Shown piece by piece: positions 47,403 to 58,144 of a stretch of DNA of 64,000 bases (its first letter is position 1; each line of letters opens with the position of its first letter). The stretch is from contig MQVO02000003.1 in assembly GCA_001986395.2 (NCBI GenBank), positions 1,612,001 to 1,676,000 of the forward strand, written 5' to 3'. The position numbers and the translations under genes are program-made. The stretch is from Irpex lacteus. Its lineage: Eukaryota > Basidiomycota > Agaricomycetes > Polyporales > Irpicaceae. The notes under the pieces are model-generated. The model ran no database searches. It worked only from the letters and a program-made list of their open reading frames with translations, and had not been told where the DNA came from.

Positions 47403-49400
47403 CTATACTATTGATTCTTCCAAAGGTCCACGAGCGGAGAGCAAGCGGTAGCACAAAGGACTCGATTTGAACATGGCAGAAACCATGGCTGCAAGCTTGT
47501 AGAATGTACCGATCACTAGAATGATGCCAACCGCCATCCCGATGCAGATGCCAGCAAGTGGAAGACCGAGGGTTACCACCACGATTTGCATCGACGAGAC
47601 GATAAGAGCCCAAAGAGTAAATACGCGCGGAAGACTGAAGGAGATCGCAGTAAGCTGAAGCCCAAAGTATTTATGGTTGGCGGCTTGAAGGTATTCAGAC
47701 TATGGGAGCCCCGATGAATATTTGTCGGGATGTTTCGTGAAAAAAAAACACTTACAAGATCCTCAGCGAGTTGTTTGCCGCCCATGGGGCCATGTTGCAA
47801 GAGCAGTGTAACAGCAACGACCACAGACGCATTGCACAGCAGGATGGCTGCAATGGCGACGGGAACCGACGAGGCGATAGGCGAGCTAACAAGTAGGAGA
47901 TTGCATCTATAAAACGAATATCAGGATTCCGACCAACAGCACCGGATAGCTTTCCTCACATCAACATTGCGAATGACTATCTGGATCATCAGTAACAGCT
48001 TTTAAAGGATGCAATCGAAATCACGTACCAGAAGCAGAGACATTTTCCACTCGTCGTGGCAAGCCGTGATGAACGTTTTCCAGCGAAGTGCGTGGGCGAC
48101 CTCGTCCATCCACTGGAGGTTCAGCTGCTGCAAATACAGTTGTGGGGTCTTGAAGCCCAAGATGTCACAGCATTTGAACAGCCAAGTTTCCTCGGGTACA
48201 TCAATATCCAGGATGGACACATTGCTAGCGACACGAGCATATTCTTGACCGTAGTGCGTAAGAAACCTGACATCAGCTGCAAGATGATCAGCTCGCATCG
48301 ACCTATATTTCGATGCATATACACACCAATGTTTTGCCACATGCGAGCTGGAACGATTTCCTTGCGTCAGTTTGGTTTTCTTCAGCCGTAAACAATGCAC
48401 TAACCAACAGTCCACTTCGAAAGTGCGGAAGGGCTATCACCTGAGCTTTTCACGATTTGCAAGCACTGAATAAACTGCCCACACTCCTCTGCACTATATG
48501 GAAACGTAGAAGTCGTGGAAGTGAGCTGATCTAGAGATCGAAAGTTAATCAGAAGAGCTCTTTCAACCTAACTCACTCACGTACCGGTTCTACCTTGAGT
48601 CATAATGTCAATAAGGTTGTTGACAGCTAGTTCCAAGCCAATACTATCATGCGCGCAAAAGTATTCTACGTGTATCCAGTAAAACCTCTCCAATTCAGCG
48701 CCTACATGGACCCATGGTCAGTTCGAAAACCAGAAATGTGAGCGAATACATACGAAGATGGTCATCGGAGGCGCAATTGCGCGCTCCTAGTTCATCGGAT
48801 GATACTTCTTCTAGCCAAAATTGTGCACGGAGAGAATGGTCGATGAGGTAATAGGAACAGCAAAAGTCATCTTCCAACTCGAGAAATAGTTCGATGGCTT
48901 CCGAGATTACTGGCTGTGTCTCTGCCAGTTTTGCTACGGCCACGTCTGACACTTCCGCGACCTGCTGGAATGTCTCTGCGTCGTATATGTTTGCCTCAGT
49001 GACGATCTTGGGGCAAGTATCCCGCACGAAGTAGCGGTTTCCTTCAGGGTGAATATGCGCGCTCCAGGACTCCGGTAAATATGTCGGGCTGTGCGCAACG
49101 TCAATCAAAAGAACAAGATACTGAAAAGGAAGGTACATACTTGGGAAGAGCCATTGAAGAGAATAAGCCTGGAGTGATCGTACGAGCACTGGCCACCACA
49201 CTGTCGAAATTAAGTTAGATAATTTGTACCCGTAGTTTTCGCTGGCTGACGACACACCTTCCAGACCTCCAATACTTCGTTGATAGAGCCGAAGAGGTCG
49301 GTTTCAACTGCCACTGATTCTTCAAGTCAGACATCGGACCAAAAGGGTCTGAAACACTGGTAAAAGGTAGTGGGGAGCTTGGGGAGGGATGGTTATGCAC
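47403..49400 (-). CDS. WW-like multipass membrane protein (copy 3)
   Basis: A third, more distant member of the family at 25461 and 33074. It has the clearest WW-like module: YLPESWSAHIHPEGNRYFVR, then IVTEANIYDAE. A region with ELEDDFCCSYYLIDHSLRAQ and FWLEEV follows, then HVEYFCAHDSIGLELAVNNL, STFPYSAEE and MWQNIGVYMHRNIGRC. A domain equivalent to the others (DEVAHALRWKTFITACHDEW) comes next. The end has several hydrophobic segments (SVPVAIAAILLCNASVVVAV, FSLPRVFTLWALIVSSMQIV, LPLAGICIGMAVGIILVIG), ending EESIV at 47403. The 5' end could not be settled: exons upstream of 49200 do not join in one obvious frame, so the start near 49400 is provisional. The function is unknown. Confidence 0.72.
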
Positions 49401-49871
49401 AGCTGTGAGAGAAGCTACGTATTAGTACTATAAAAGAGTACTAATTTATGTCTCTTCGGACCTCAAAAGCAGCCGCCATATGAACACAGCACAAGGGAAT
49501 GTTGCTGGAACTGCCTCGGCGCCGAGGCAGTTCCCCGGCACAGCATTCGAGTTATACGTACATGATAAGCGCCTATTATTGGCGTGCGAGAGCTTCGCCT
49601 CAACATTCTGTCGTTATAGCATTAGCAATGCAGTACAACTTTTCGAGAAATATACCTTCCTACCTGTGATATAATCCGATGCACCACAGGATTGTGTTGG
49701 AAAAGCACAGATTGTGTAGTTGAGTTACCTCCACTACTGTTAGTATTGTCATCTCCATGGAATTACAGAAATGGACACAAGATCTCCGAAACGTTATATG
49801 GGAAACGACAAAAGCTGTTGTTTATATTAGCACAAGGAAGTGATTGTATGTCAATACGGACATGCATGTAT
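49401..49871. other. Intergenic
   Basis: 471 bases between the third WW-like gene and NDUFAF2, both on the minus strand. It may contain a first exon of the WW-like gene (a possible ATGGCGGCTGC near 49470), which I could not connect in frame. Confidence 0.45.
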
Positions 49872-50730
49872 TTATCCAGAACGTCGCCGGGAAACCTGTG
49901 GGACCCAGGCTTCAGGCTCGTCGCGTACTGGGGCTTCCTGTGCCGAGAATGCAGATCCAGGTCTTGTTTGGGAGTCAGTATGCGATACGCCAGGATCCAG
50001 TTGACCGCTAGCTCTTTGTGTAGGGCCAGAAATGATGCCAGTCGACGCGTTCGTATTTGGCAGATGAGTATTGTCAGTGCTAGCGTTCACCGAGATAGTC
50101 GGTGTCGCGTCCGTCTCAGCGGCTTCAAGCATCGCAACTCGTAAGCGTAAACGTTCCTGGCGTATAAGGTCTGCATGAAGCTCCTGCAAGAATAAAGCAA
50201 TCCTTTGAGCTGGACAAAACTACCTACAAGGGCCATCACAACACTTACTTCGATTGTAGGAGCGTGCACACGAGTATGGGTGAGCCATGCAGTCCATTGT
50301 ACTACATAAGCAGTTCAAGAATCAAGACGGTGTATACGTGCGACACGTGACTCTGACAGCGCACCTGGCAGCCGTCTCTTGCCTGCTATGTATGTCCACA
50401 TGTCATAGCCATGTCTGTACTTCACAACGCGTTTCGTGCGTCCGAAATCTGTGTAAGGGGTTGGGAGACGTTCGACAACGGACCCAAACGGAGAACGCAT
50501 ACTATCATTGGGATTAGGATATTCGAAGTATTTATTGCCTGTCAGATAGGAGGTTCGTTTGTGAATGCTTTCCAAATCGTGACACTATATCACTGACCTT
50601 CAAGGTCTTTCCCTACACAATTCCTCTATAGCAGACACCTTTTGTGAATTAGATTAGATTGTCTTGTATGAATGATACGTACAGGGCTACGTAATCTATT
50701 CCAGACTCTTCGCAGAATTGAAGAGGCCAT
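49872..50730 (-). CDS. Mitochondrial complex I assembly factor NDUFAF2 (mimitin)
   Basis: A small matrix protein that helps assemble NADH:ubiquinone oxidoreductase; it is a paralogue of subunit NDUFA12. Exon 1: MASSILRRVWNRLRSP, a mitochondrial-type basic N-terminus. Then RNCVGKDLEG, GNKYFEYPNPND, GRTKRVVKYRHGYDMWTYIA, GKRRLPVQWTAWLTHTR and APTIEELHADLIRQERLRLR, which are the hallmark blocks of the family. A disordered tail follows and ends EPEAWVPQVSRRRSG. Five or six exons, with GT-AG introns in consistent phases. The start at 50730 lies 294 bases from the diverging PPR-like gene. Confidence 0.9.
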
Positions 50731-51024
50731 GCTAGCTGGAAATTTACCGTGTCTGAGTAGGTACGTCGAGGCAGGTCTAAGGCACTGTTGCGTCGGAAGG
50801 CGGAGAGTAGGCTGAACTAGACTACTTCATCTCCGCCAATATTTCACCCGACTGACTCAGGCTGGCTGTCAAACTTTAAAAGCCCGCGATGCACATGATC
50901 GGCCGGCACAATACAGGCCCTTGCTAATGACGCTGCTGGTCCTAACACTGTACCGCGACGGCCGTCTTACCATCTCGACTCCATCTGACTGAGCACGGTC
51001 GCTCGTTCTGCCAACCTCAAGCAT
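50731..51024. promoter_or_regulatory. Bidirectional promoter of two mitochondrial genes
   Basis: 294 bases between the diverging starts of NDUFAF2 (-) and the PPR-like gene (+). Shared control is inferred from the arrangement only. No defined site is claimed. Confidence 0.45.
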
Positions 51025-53256
51025 ATGAGCACGGCATGGCTGCCGACACACACCTGGTCGCATCTGGTCCGTGCTCGTCTTAACCTCCTGCCATGGTCGA
51101 CACAGGTCATCCGCCTCCTCCCTCAAAAACTCCCTTCCGCAAAGACCTTCTTCAACTCTTCATTCTCTGCACAGGAGCACCCCTCTTTGATAGAAATGAG
51201 GAATAGACCCTATCCTACAACTGGCTGGGATACTTCTCTATTTGAGGATGGCGCGTCCGAGGGAGTAGAGCCTATACCAGTAAACCTTGACCGTGATTAT
51301 ACTCATCGCCCTTGTGACATCCTGGTCAGAGCAGTGGCGAAGAGGCACTACGAGGAAGCACGTATCATAAGAGCCGAACTCGGTGAAATGGGAGTACACA
51401 TACAGCCTAATGAGCTCTACGAGGAAATCGCTGTCAAGGAGGCTTTCTCGATGGACAAGGTCAACGGCGATTTGCCTACCTTCATTTCCTGGTGGTCTCT
51501 TGTTCCAAGACCAAACAGAGAGCATCCGATATGGAAGAGCCATGTCTTTCGCGCCAGAGTGCTAGCGAAATGTACCATCGAGAATGCTCAGGAGATCCTT
51601 GTCTCAGCACTGCATGCCGTATACAGAGGACATGCGTCCATGGTTGGCCGACTCATCGTTCCCCAGGCCATAGAATCAGCCCCTCTGACGTTCGTGCTAG
51701 CCTTCCTCGAGGACTTGCGCTCAGCAGAAGATGCTTTCCTCAGCACTCGCTTTACCGGTGAAGAGCTCGCCGAAACCGCTCGGACGAACCATTCCAGGCT
51801 CTACAACCAAGTCATCGAGCTTTTGACCCGCAAAGAGCGTGACGGCGATGCTGCGAAGGTGCTCATCGAGGCGGACAAGCTTAGTCTGCAGCTGAGCCTC
51901 AAGGCATGCAAGCAGCTAGCGAGTGCTCTGCGGATGAGACAATCCATGCATCTCTTCCGTGTGGTTAGGTCAATCACGGTAAAGCAGGGCCTAGTGTTCC
52001 CTGACCATAGCTACGAATACTCCATCGCAGACGACTACGATCTACGCCATAATCTCGCCTGGATACACGCCACTCTGCAGAAAGGCAACCTTCCACCCGC
52101 GCAAGCCTTGAAAGGTGTTATGTACTATTGCTACTCCTCCGGCAATTATCACGCTTTAGAGGCCATCCGGCGAGCATTTCACAGTCACGAAGGAGGGGAC
52201 GCTGCGCTCGTGATGTGGGCCAGAGTAGAGATGCTTTGCTTCATGCACATGGGCCAGAAGGACGCTGCCATATCCGTATTCTTCAAGTATTTCCAGGCTA
52301 TTGGCGTTCCGATGCCCCATGTCATTCGTCGGATCCAGGAAGAATTCCGTCAACGGAAAAATCACGATCCCGCTCGCTTGCAACTGGACCCTTGTTCCGA
52401 GTTTTTCATCCCTGTTCACCTGAGGGTTGCGGATCCGATGGTGGAGGCAAAGCTCGCACCGACGAAATTCCACAACATCTTTGTCTGGCAGGCCCTTGCC
52501 CGGATGTGCACCCGACAGTCTTTACCGTCCCTATACGATGAATTCCTCCGAGTTGTAGAGAGTTCTCAAACCCCCAATGATGCCACCGATTTTCCATCGG
52601 ATCTCTTCGACGCCGCTCACTTCAATCACTTCATACATCTCTTCCTTTCCCGCCATCTCTCCCAGTTGGCGCTCGGTGTTCTGGAGGATCTGAAGCGTCT
52701 CAACGTCACACCGGACCTGGAGACGTACACGACTCTACTGAAAGGTCTAAAGGAGAGCCCTACCGGACACAAACGATTCTCCGCGAGGTTCGAGAAGCTT
52801 ACTTCACTCATGGACGGACTGGCCCTGCTTTACACTTCAGACGAGGAGAACGTGGCATAGCGCGTATTCCCGGTACGAAGCACGTAACGGCAATGCTTGT
52901 GTTATTCGCCAGTTCGTTACAGACATCCCTCGATCACGGGCATCTGACTAGTGCGGCGTGGATTTACAAAGAGTTGGGGGAAATCATGATGACAAAGCCG
53001 CAGCGTAATCGGATTGTAGAGGCTGCGATGATTCGGTTCGAGGAGGCTTGGAAGGAAAACGGGAAAAGATCGAAACCCAGTGTGGTATGTATTGCATGCA
53101 CATAGCATACGTTTACGGTTTTCTAAGTGTCGATGTCGTCTATAGGTTCAAGGTGAAGACTCACGCGGTGCGAGGGGAAGTATCGAGTCACCGAGTGACC
53201 ATGCCGCAGAAAGGCCAATATCGGTGGCCGCCCATGGCGATAGTCGGAAAGCATAG
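51025..53256 (+). CDS. PPR-like helical-repeat protein, probably mitochondrial
   Basis: A large exon gives 611 residues from MSTAWLPTHTW, with a basic N-terminus free of acidic residues for about 45 positions, which fits mitochondrial import. Most of the chain is alpha-helical. Near its end HFNHFIHLFLSRHLSQLALG with LNVTPDLETYTTLLKGL is a convincing pentatricopeptide-type repeat, so an RNA-binding role in organelle expression is likely. The frame stops at TAG 52858-52860, but the next frame continues with good coding text: GIARIPGTKHVTAMLVLFA, TSLDHGHLTSAAWIYKELG and RIVEAAMIRFEEAWKENGKR. A phase-0 intron follows (GTATGT...CTATAG), then a final exon to TAG at 53254-53256. One missing base near 52849-52851 would join them. 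It may be an assembly error or a real C-terminal truncation. Confidence 0.75.
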
Positions 53257-54050
53257 CACAAGACATGTTATCCCAAGCGCGCTTATATGGGCAGTTACCC
53301 TCCGTCACCGCACACCCTCGGCTCACCGCAGGCACCGATCGGTACATTGCTGCGTCATTATCACAGTCTTTCGACGCATTGCACACCTCGCCGCGACCAC
53401 GCAGTGTACATGTATCGAAGCAACGTTCAAGACATACTTAGGTCTTCTCACGTGTCGAACGGACTTCGTGTAGATCACGTTGATAGACATAGGCGCACCG
53501 CTCTCAGTGCTTTGAATCGATCACTGTTCATTAGTACTTCTACATACAGTAGACTAGGAAGGAAGATAGCGAAAAACGAGGGCGCACGTCGATAAGAATA
53601 AAAAAAGTGACTTTAAGGGTGTGGATTTTGAACGGGTGTGTGGATGGGCGTGCAAAGTGTCCGGATAAGGTATACGCATGAAAGGAACCAAAGAATGTGC
53701 CGAATGGTTATGTAACGCGAAAAAGAGAGGGGAAGCCAATCCAAGCATGCATGTAGGGGGAATATCGTGGGAGGGGTAACTAGCCTAGAAGAAGAAAAAG
53801 ATGCAGAAACATGAGATATGCAAACACTCGAAACACCCCGACGGGATCCACAAAGTTCTTGTGCTGTTAACCAGAAAATCAGCGCGCCTCGCGAGAAATA
53901 AAAACATCGCTATCGTCCATGGGCGTATAAAGGGGGAAGCTGTCACTTGTAACGTGCGAAAGCTTCGAAATGGGCTATTTTCATTGGGTATGGTCAGCTT
54001 CAGGTTATATTGGTTGCAGTCGTAGCGACGTACATAGATAATCGCAGGGA
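53257..54050. other. Convergent intergenic region
   Basis: 794 bases between the 3' ends of the PPR-like gene and the surface protein gene. Open frames here (for example 53287-53595) have no motif. Likely two 3' UTRs. Confidence 0.5.
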
Positions 54051-55850
54051 TTACGCTCTTTGCTCTGCTTGTGTGGCTGTAGCAGGTTCTTCGGATACTG
54101 CCGGAGGAGCATCCGCTGGTTCGTCTTCAAGTTTTGGTCCGTCACGAATATTCGTGTATGCAGGCGGTAGCTCGATTGTCTCTGGCTCAGCCGCACTGGG
54201 ACCCGCGTCGTCGTGTTGAATAATGTTGACGGGCCTGAAGCTCGGAGGGGCAGGAGACTTGCGCATATACGTCGAACCACTGACCGCCGATTGGTCAGGT
54301 GTAGCTGACCTCTCACCGGTCAAATTCGAGTAATGGGATTGTCGGTGATCGACACTCGGCCGAGCACCACCGGCAACCGTACTTGTCTCTGCAGCACTCG
54401 ACGAAGCTGTGGGTTCCGGTACGACGAAGGGCTCAGGTTGATAGTACTGCGGGGGGTTGCCGTCCACTGCATCGTCCTCATTGAGGAGGTCCACTGGACG
54501 CTTGTGTTGCTGATGGAAGCGATGTCGCCTCCATAAGAAGAGGCCGACGAGAATCAAAGCGATCAAGCCAACCACACCCCCGATAACACCACCTGAACAT
54601 CCAAATCAGTCTGACTGTCCAGGTATAGGGGAGCATGTGACGGCTTACCTACTATAGCGCCAGTGTCCGTGTGGTGGCCACCGGAACTGTCGCCTGTGCC
54701 CGCGCCGGAGGTACTTGTTGGATAACTACCGCCAGCAGGTGAACCAGCCGTTGATGATGGGGAAGTACTGTTGAGACATGAAGTGTCATCGCTCGGGTTA
54801 ATGAAGTACGTCGAACTGCCTCCGCTGCCTAGGCCTCTATTATCTCCAGCTATAACGACGACTGTAGTTCCTGTGCGTATAGATGGTGACCAGCTATATC
54901 CAGTCCCCTGTTCCGGGACTGTTGTAATGGGACCTTGGGGTACTAAAAGAGATTGTCCTCCTGGAATCACGCCACGGAAGAATGGTGTCCTGAATGGGAT
55001 GCAAGCATGAGTATACGTAAGAGGGTTTGAGCGCAACTTCATTACCCTTGTACACCTGCCGTAGGACTGGGATCCCACCAGAAGCGAGTGGGAGTGCATT
55101 GTTGCAAGCTATTCGGGACCAAACTGTAGAAGAAACCCGGCTGCACATCGTGGTCGGGGTCGTAGCAACTAGAGTCGGTGCTGTTCAATACCGTAACAGC
55201 TGCTGTCGCGCCTCCGGAGCCGAATCCAGTCTGGTCGGAAACCTGAGAAGGTAAAGATAGTTAGCCATGGTATTCACGCTCGCACTGGAGAAATATTCGA
55301 AGGATAAGATCAAATGAGCTTTTAATAGCCATTGCACCCGGCAGCTGTAACAGAAGAAACATGCGTTTCTCGTACTTATATCAGAGCTTGTTCCCGGTGT
55401 GTCTTCTAATTCACACGAGCATACGGGGTGGGTGCAAGGGGAGCGCGGAGGAAATAGATGACGCAGTAGTTGACTGCAGTGGTGGGGAGGACGAATTCGC
55501 GCGTAGAATCGATGGCTCTGGATGCGTGCAGCATACGGACACAAACGCCACAGCAACAGTGTGCATAAGAAAGAAATACTTACCTGGACAATAAATTGCG
55601 AGTCAACGGGGAAGTTCAAGGGGAAGGTGACCGAATTTCCAGTGAAGTTCTGCTGTATAATCTTCCTAGCCTCTTTGCCAGTAGAAAGAGGAGTAGGCCC
55701 AAAAGGAATGACGATGAGGTTGTACGGAGGTTGTCCAGTACCAGTTATGCTGACAGTGAGATTCTGGCATTGCCGCGGGGTGTTGTCGATGTTGAAGCTA
55801 TAAGCGGCGGCAAGAGCAGGAAGCAGAAATAGCGGGAGGTACCGCACCAT
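54051..55850 (-). CDS. Single-pass cell-surface protein with cytosolic tail
   Basis: A type I membrane protein. The start at 55850 gives the signal peptide MVRYLPLFLLPALAAAYSF. The extracellular part has PRQCQNLTVSITGTGQPPYN, NFTGNSVTFPLNF, SDQTGFGSGG and CYDPDHD, several N-glycosylation sites, and a Ser/Thr/Gly-rich stalk (SPSSTAGSPAGGSYPTS). One membrane helix follows (VVGLIALILVGLFLW) with the stop-transfer sequence RRHRFHQQHK. The cytosolic tail of about 150 residues is rich in Pro, Ser and Glu and contains PPQYYQP and ELPPAYTN, the latter a PPxY motif that can recruit WW-domain ubiquitin ligases. Proteins of this form are common in basidiomycetes and may be wall or surface sensors; that is inference. 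Four or five exons. An in-frame Met further upstream (56003) was rejected because it would bury the signal peptide. Confidence 0.8.
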
Positions 55851-56130
55851 CGTACTGGACGGTGTGCGCGACATCCTGGGCAGCGAGGACGAAGAAGGAG
55901 CTGCCGCGGATGTGGTGGTCGACGGGAGAGAAGAGATTGTTGAATCTCCCGCACACACGGTGACCATCACCCGCAACGTCAGTAAGCGCCCTACACTCAT
56001 CACAATTGATCCCGATCGGTACCCGCGGCCGTAAATTAAGTCAGTACTACGAGGTAAGACACAGGTAAGACTGAAATATAGCCATGGCTCATGTCCATTC
56101 GAATCTCCTTATTACAAGTACAACGACATC

Positions 56131-57875
56131 TTAGTAACCTTCGCCGATGCCAGGTTCATCGTCAAATCCACCACCGTCCTCCCCAGCCTGTCTCAAATAC
56201 TCCGCCTCCCGTTGACGCGCAGCTTCCGCAGCGTCCAGCTCCTTTCGATGCGCGTTCAAAGGGTAACGCATAGCCTAAAGAACCAAGATAAGAACTGGGA
56301 TCACGGTGGTAACTGAAGTAGCATTTACCTTAACACTCTGGTTATGCAGCTCCAAGCAATACGAGATACGGCGCATGAAGACGTCGCTGACTTCGAAACC
56401 ATACCCGCTCTTCTGCACGCCACATTCGAGCCAGCCTTGCTCATGCAAGATACGTCCCTCTATCACACCGTCGCGAATGGCCTTCCCCACAATGTACTCG
56501 GCATCTTCTTCCGAGTCCAGATGCAGCTTGACGCAGATATCACGAAGGGAGATACGCGAGTAAGATAGAGATAGACGGCGAATGCCCGTCTTGATCACGT
56601 TTTTGGCGTAGGCGCACAATGAGGCTGTATGTCTTGTCCGCTTCGAAGAGTGCCGCATGTTTCGAGAGCGTGGCTTGGAACTGTGATAACGACCCTCCAC
56701 GTACAGCTGTGATATAGACAGATAAGCAGGGAGAACGCTCTTATTCCGTTGGAACCGACCTTGCACGATCTCAAAGTAGGCGGTCAGAGCCTTCTCGAGT
56801 ACAGGATGTCTGAACAAACTGCGCTCAGGGATGTCACCCATGAGCAACTCAACCACGACCGATAGCTTATGTACAGCTTGGTAGAATCCAGGCGCCGTAG
56901 TAGCGGGCGGCGATCGGCGAATTGCCTGCTGTAAGTTGGTGTGTGCGGCACTGTAGTTCAGCTGGACGGCCTTGATACGGCCAAGGTAGTAGTGGTAGCG
57001 GGCATGCTGGGCGTTGGCGGCGGAAATGGGGAAGGTGGTCTTTGAAACTAGTTTGTCTGCTTGGTCGTAGAGGTTAAAGTGAAGGTAGTTTCGCAGAAGG
57101 CGGTTGATTAGAGAAGCTTGTGTCTCGTCGTCGTGACGCAAAGATGCAGTACGCTGTGCAGCTAGGAATAGACTACGAGTCGACTCTTAGTATAAAGTAC
57201 GAGATGTAATAAAACCGCAAACTCACGGGCGTGCCTCCGCCAAAGTACCAGCTAATTCGTAGGTTCGATCAACTGCGAACCAGATCTTTGCTGCTAACGG
57301 GTCCATGGTTCTCCTATTGAGACTCTGCACTTTCTCCACAGTCTCACTCGCAAGTTTCAAAGCTTGGGGATATTGACTAGGGTTGGTGAGGAGGTGATGC
57401 AGGATCAATAGCCTAAGATAGATCTCGGCTTCGGGTACAGGATCCTGTCTCACTCTTGGGGTAGGGCCTGGCGTAGGAACAGGGGCAGCTGTGTCAACCT
57501 CCATGCTTTGTTCCGGTTTGGGGAGCCAAGACAGTAATGCAGACTTGGTTTGCGAGTCTGTTTCGTAGTGAGCAAAGAACCAACTTCGCATGTGCCGATA
57601 CACATACTCGGGGGATAGACAAGTTCTACAGCCTCAGCTAGCACTTTGTCATTCAATCTCTTCCTCAATGCAGCCAGGGTACGTAGTACCCGTAGGGTAA
57701 ACCTAGGCTCGAATGTTGATACCGCACGCTCAATGAGCGCGACGTTAGTCTTGATTTCTTCTGGTACCGTGGGTGGCTGTTTCTTGGGCTCCTCTTTAGT
57801 TTCCTCTGTCTTCTTCTCATCCTTCTTCTCCTCCTTCTTCGACTCGTCGGCGGGCTTCATTTCAACGTCGGCCAT
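56131..57875 (-). CDS. RPN3: 26S proteasome lid subunit Rpn3 (PSMD3)
   Basis: A PCI-domain subunit of the 19S lid, part of the scaffold around the Rpn11 deubiquitinase. The start at 57875 gives MADVEMKPADE and a Lys/Glu-rich leader. Then come LIERAVSTFEPRFTLRVLRT, KVLAEAVELVYPP, EAEIYLRLLILHHLL, a TPR-like solenoid (NRLLRNYLHFNLYDQADKLV, HARYHYYLGRIKAVQLNYSA), PERSLFRHPVLEKALTAYFE, and the PCI part GIRRLSLSYSRISLRDICVK, LDSEEDAEYIVGKAIRDGV and EVSDVFMRRISYCLELHN, ending GIGEGY. Between IVRLRQ and NVIKTG the frame breaks: the sequence has five A's (56600-56604 as T's on +) where four would keep the frame CAA AAC GTG. Splicing cannot explain it. The gene is essential in yeast, so a homopolymer error in the assembly is likely. 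Confidence 0.95.
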
Positions 57876-58144
57876 GGCGGATGTGCAAGTGAAAGTAGTG
57901 GACTGGGTGAGCCGCGTAAGCCACCAGACGCGTCGCGCATCCCATCACGAGCGCTAATGAGCCCGTTGATCACAAGTCTGAAAGTGTAGAAGGATAACAT
58001 TACGTAAGTGATAGCTTGCTTAACCCGTTAAGTAATTTTCTAATGGTCCTTGTAAGACCACGGGCGCGTTCTGTTGGTTTACACGCTCTGGTTCTTTACA
58101 GCTTTCGGTCACCAACCGCACTCGAGGACTCGCCTTGGGTAATC
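57876..58144. promoter_or_regulatory. Bidirectional promoter (RPN3 / SWI3-type gene)
   Basis: 269 bases between diverging starts at 57875 (-) and 58145 (+). A shared promoter is inferred. No TATA box or named site is claimed. Confidence 0.5.

Noticed and set aside
58016..58144. Longer N-terminus for the Swi3-type protein
   Set aside because: The 43 extra residues have no family resemblance and lie in the divergent promoter. MSSPKR at 58145 is a better start.
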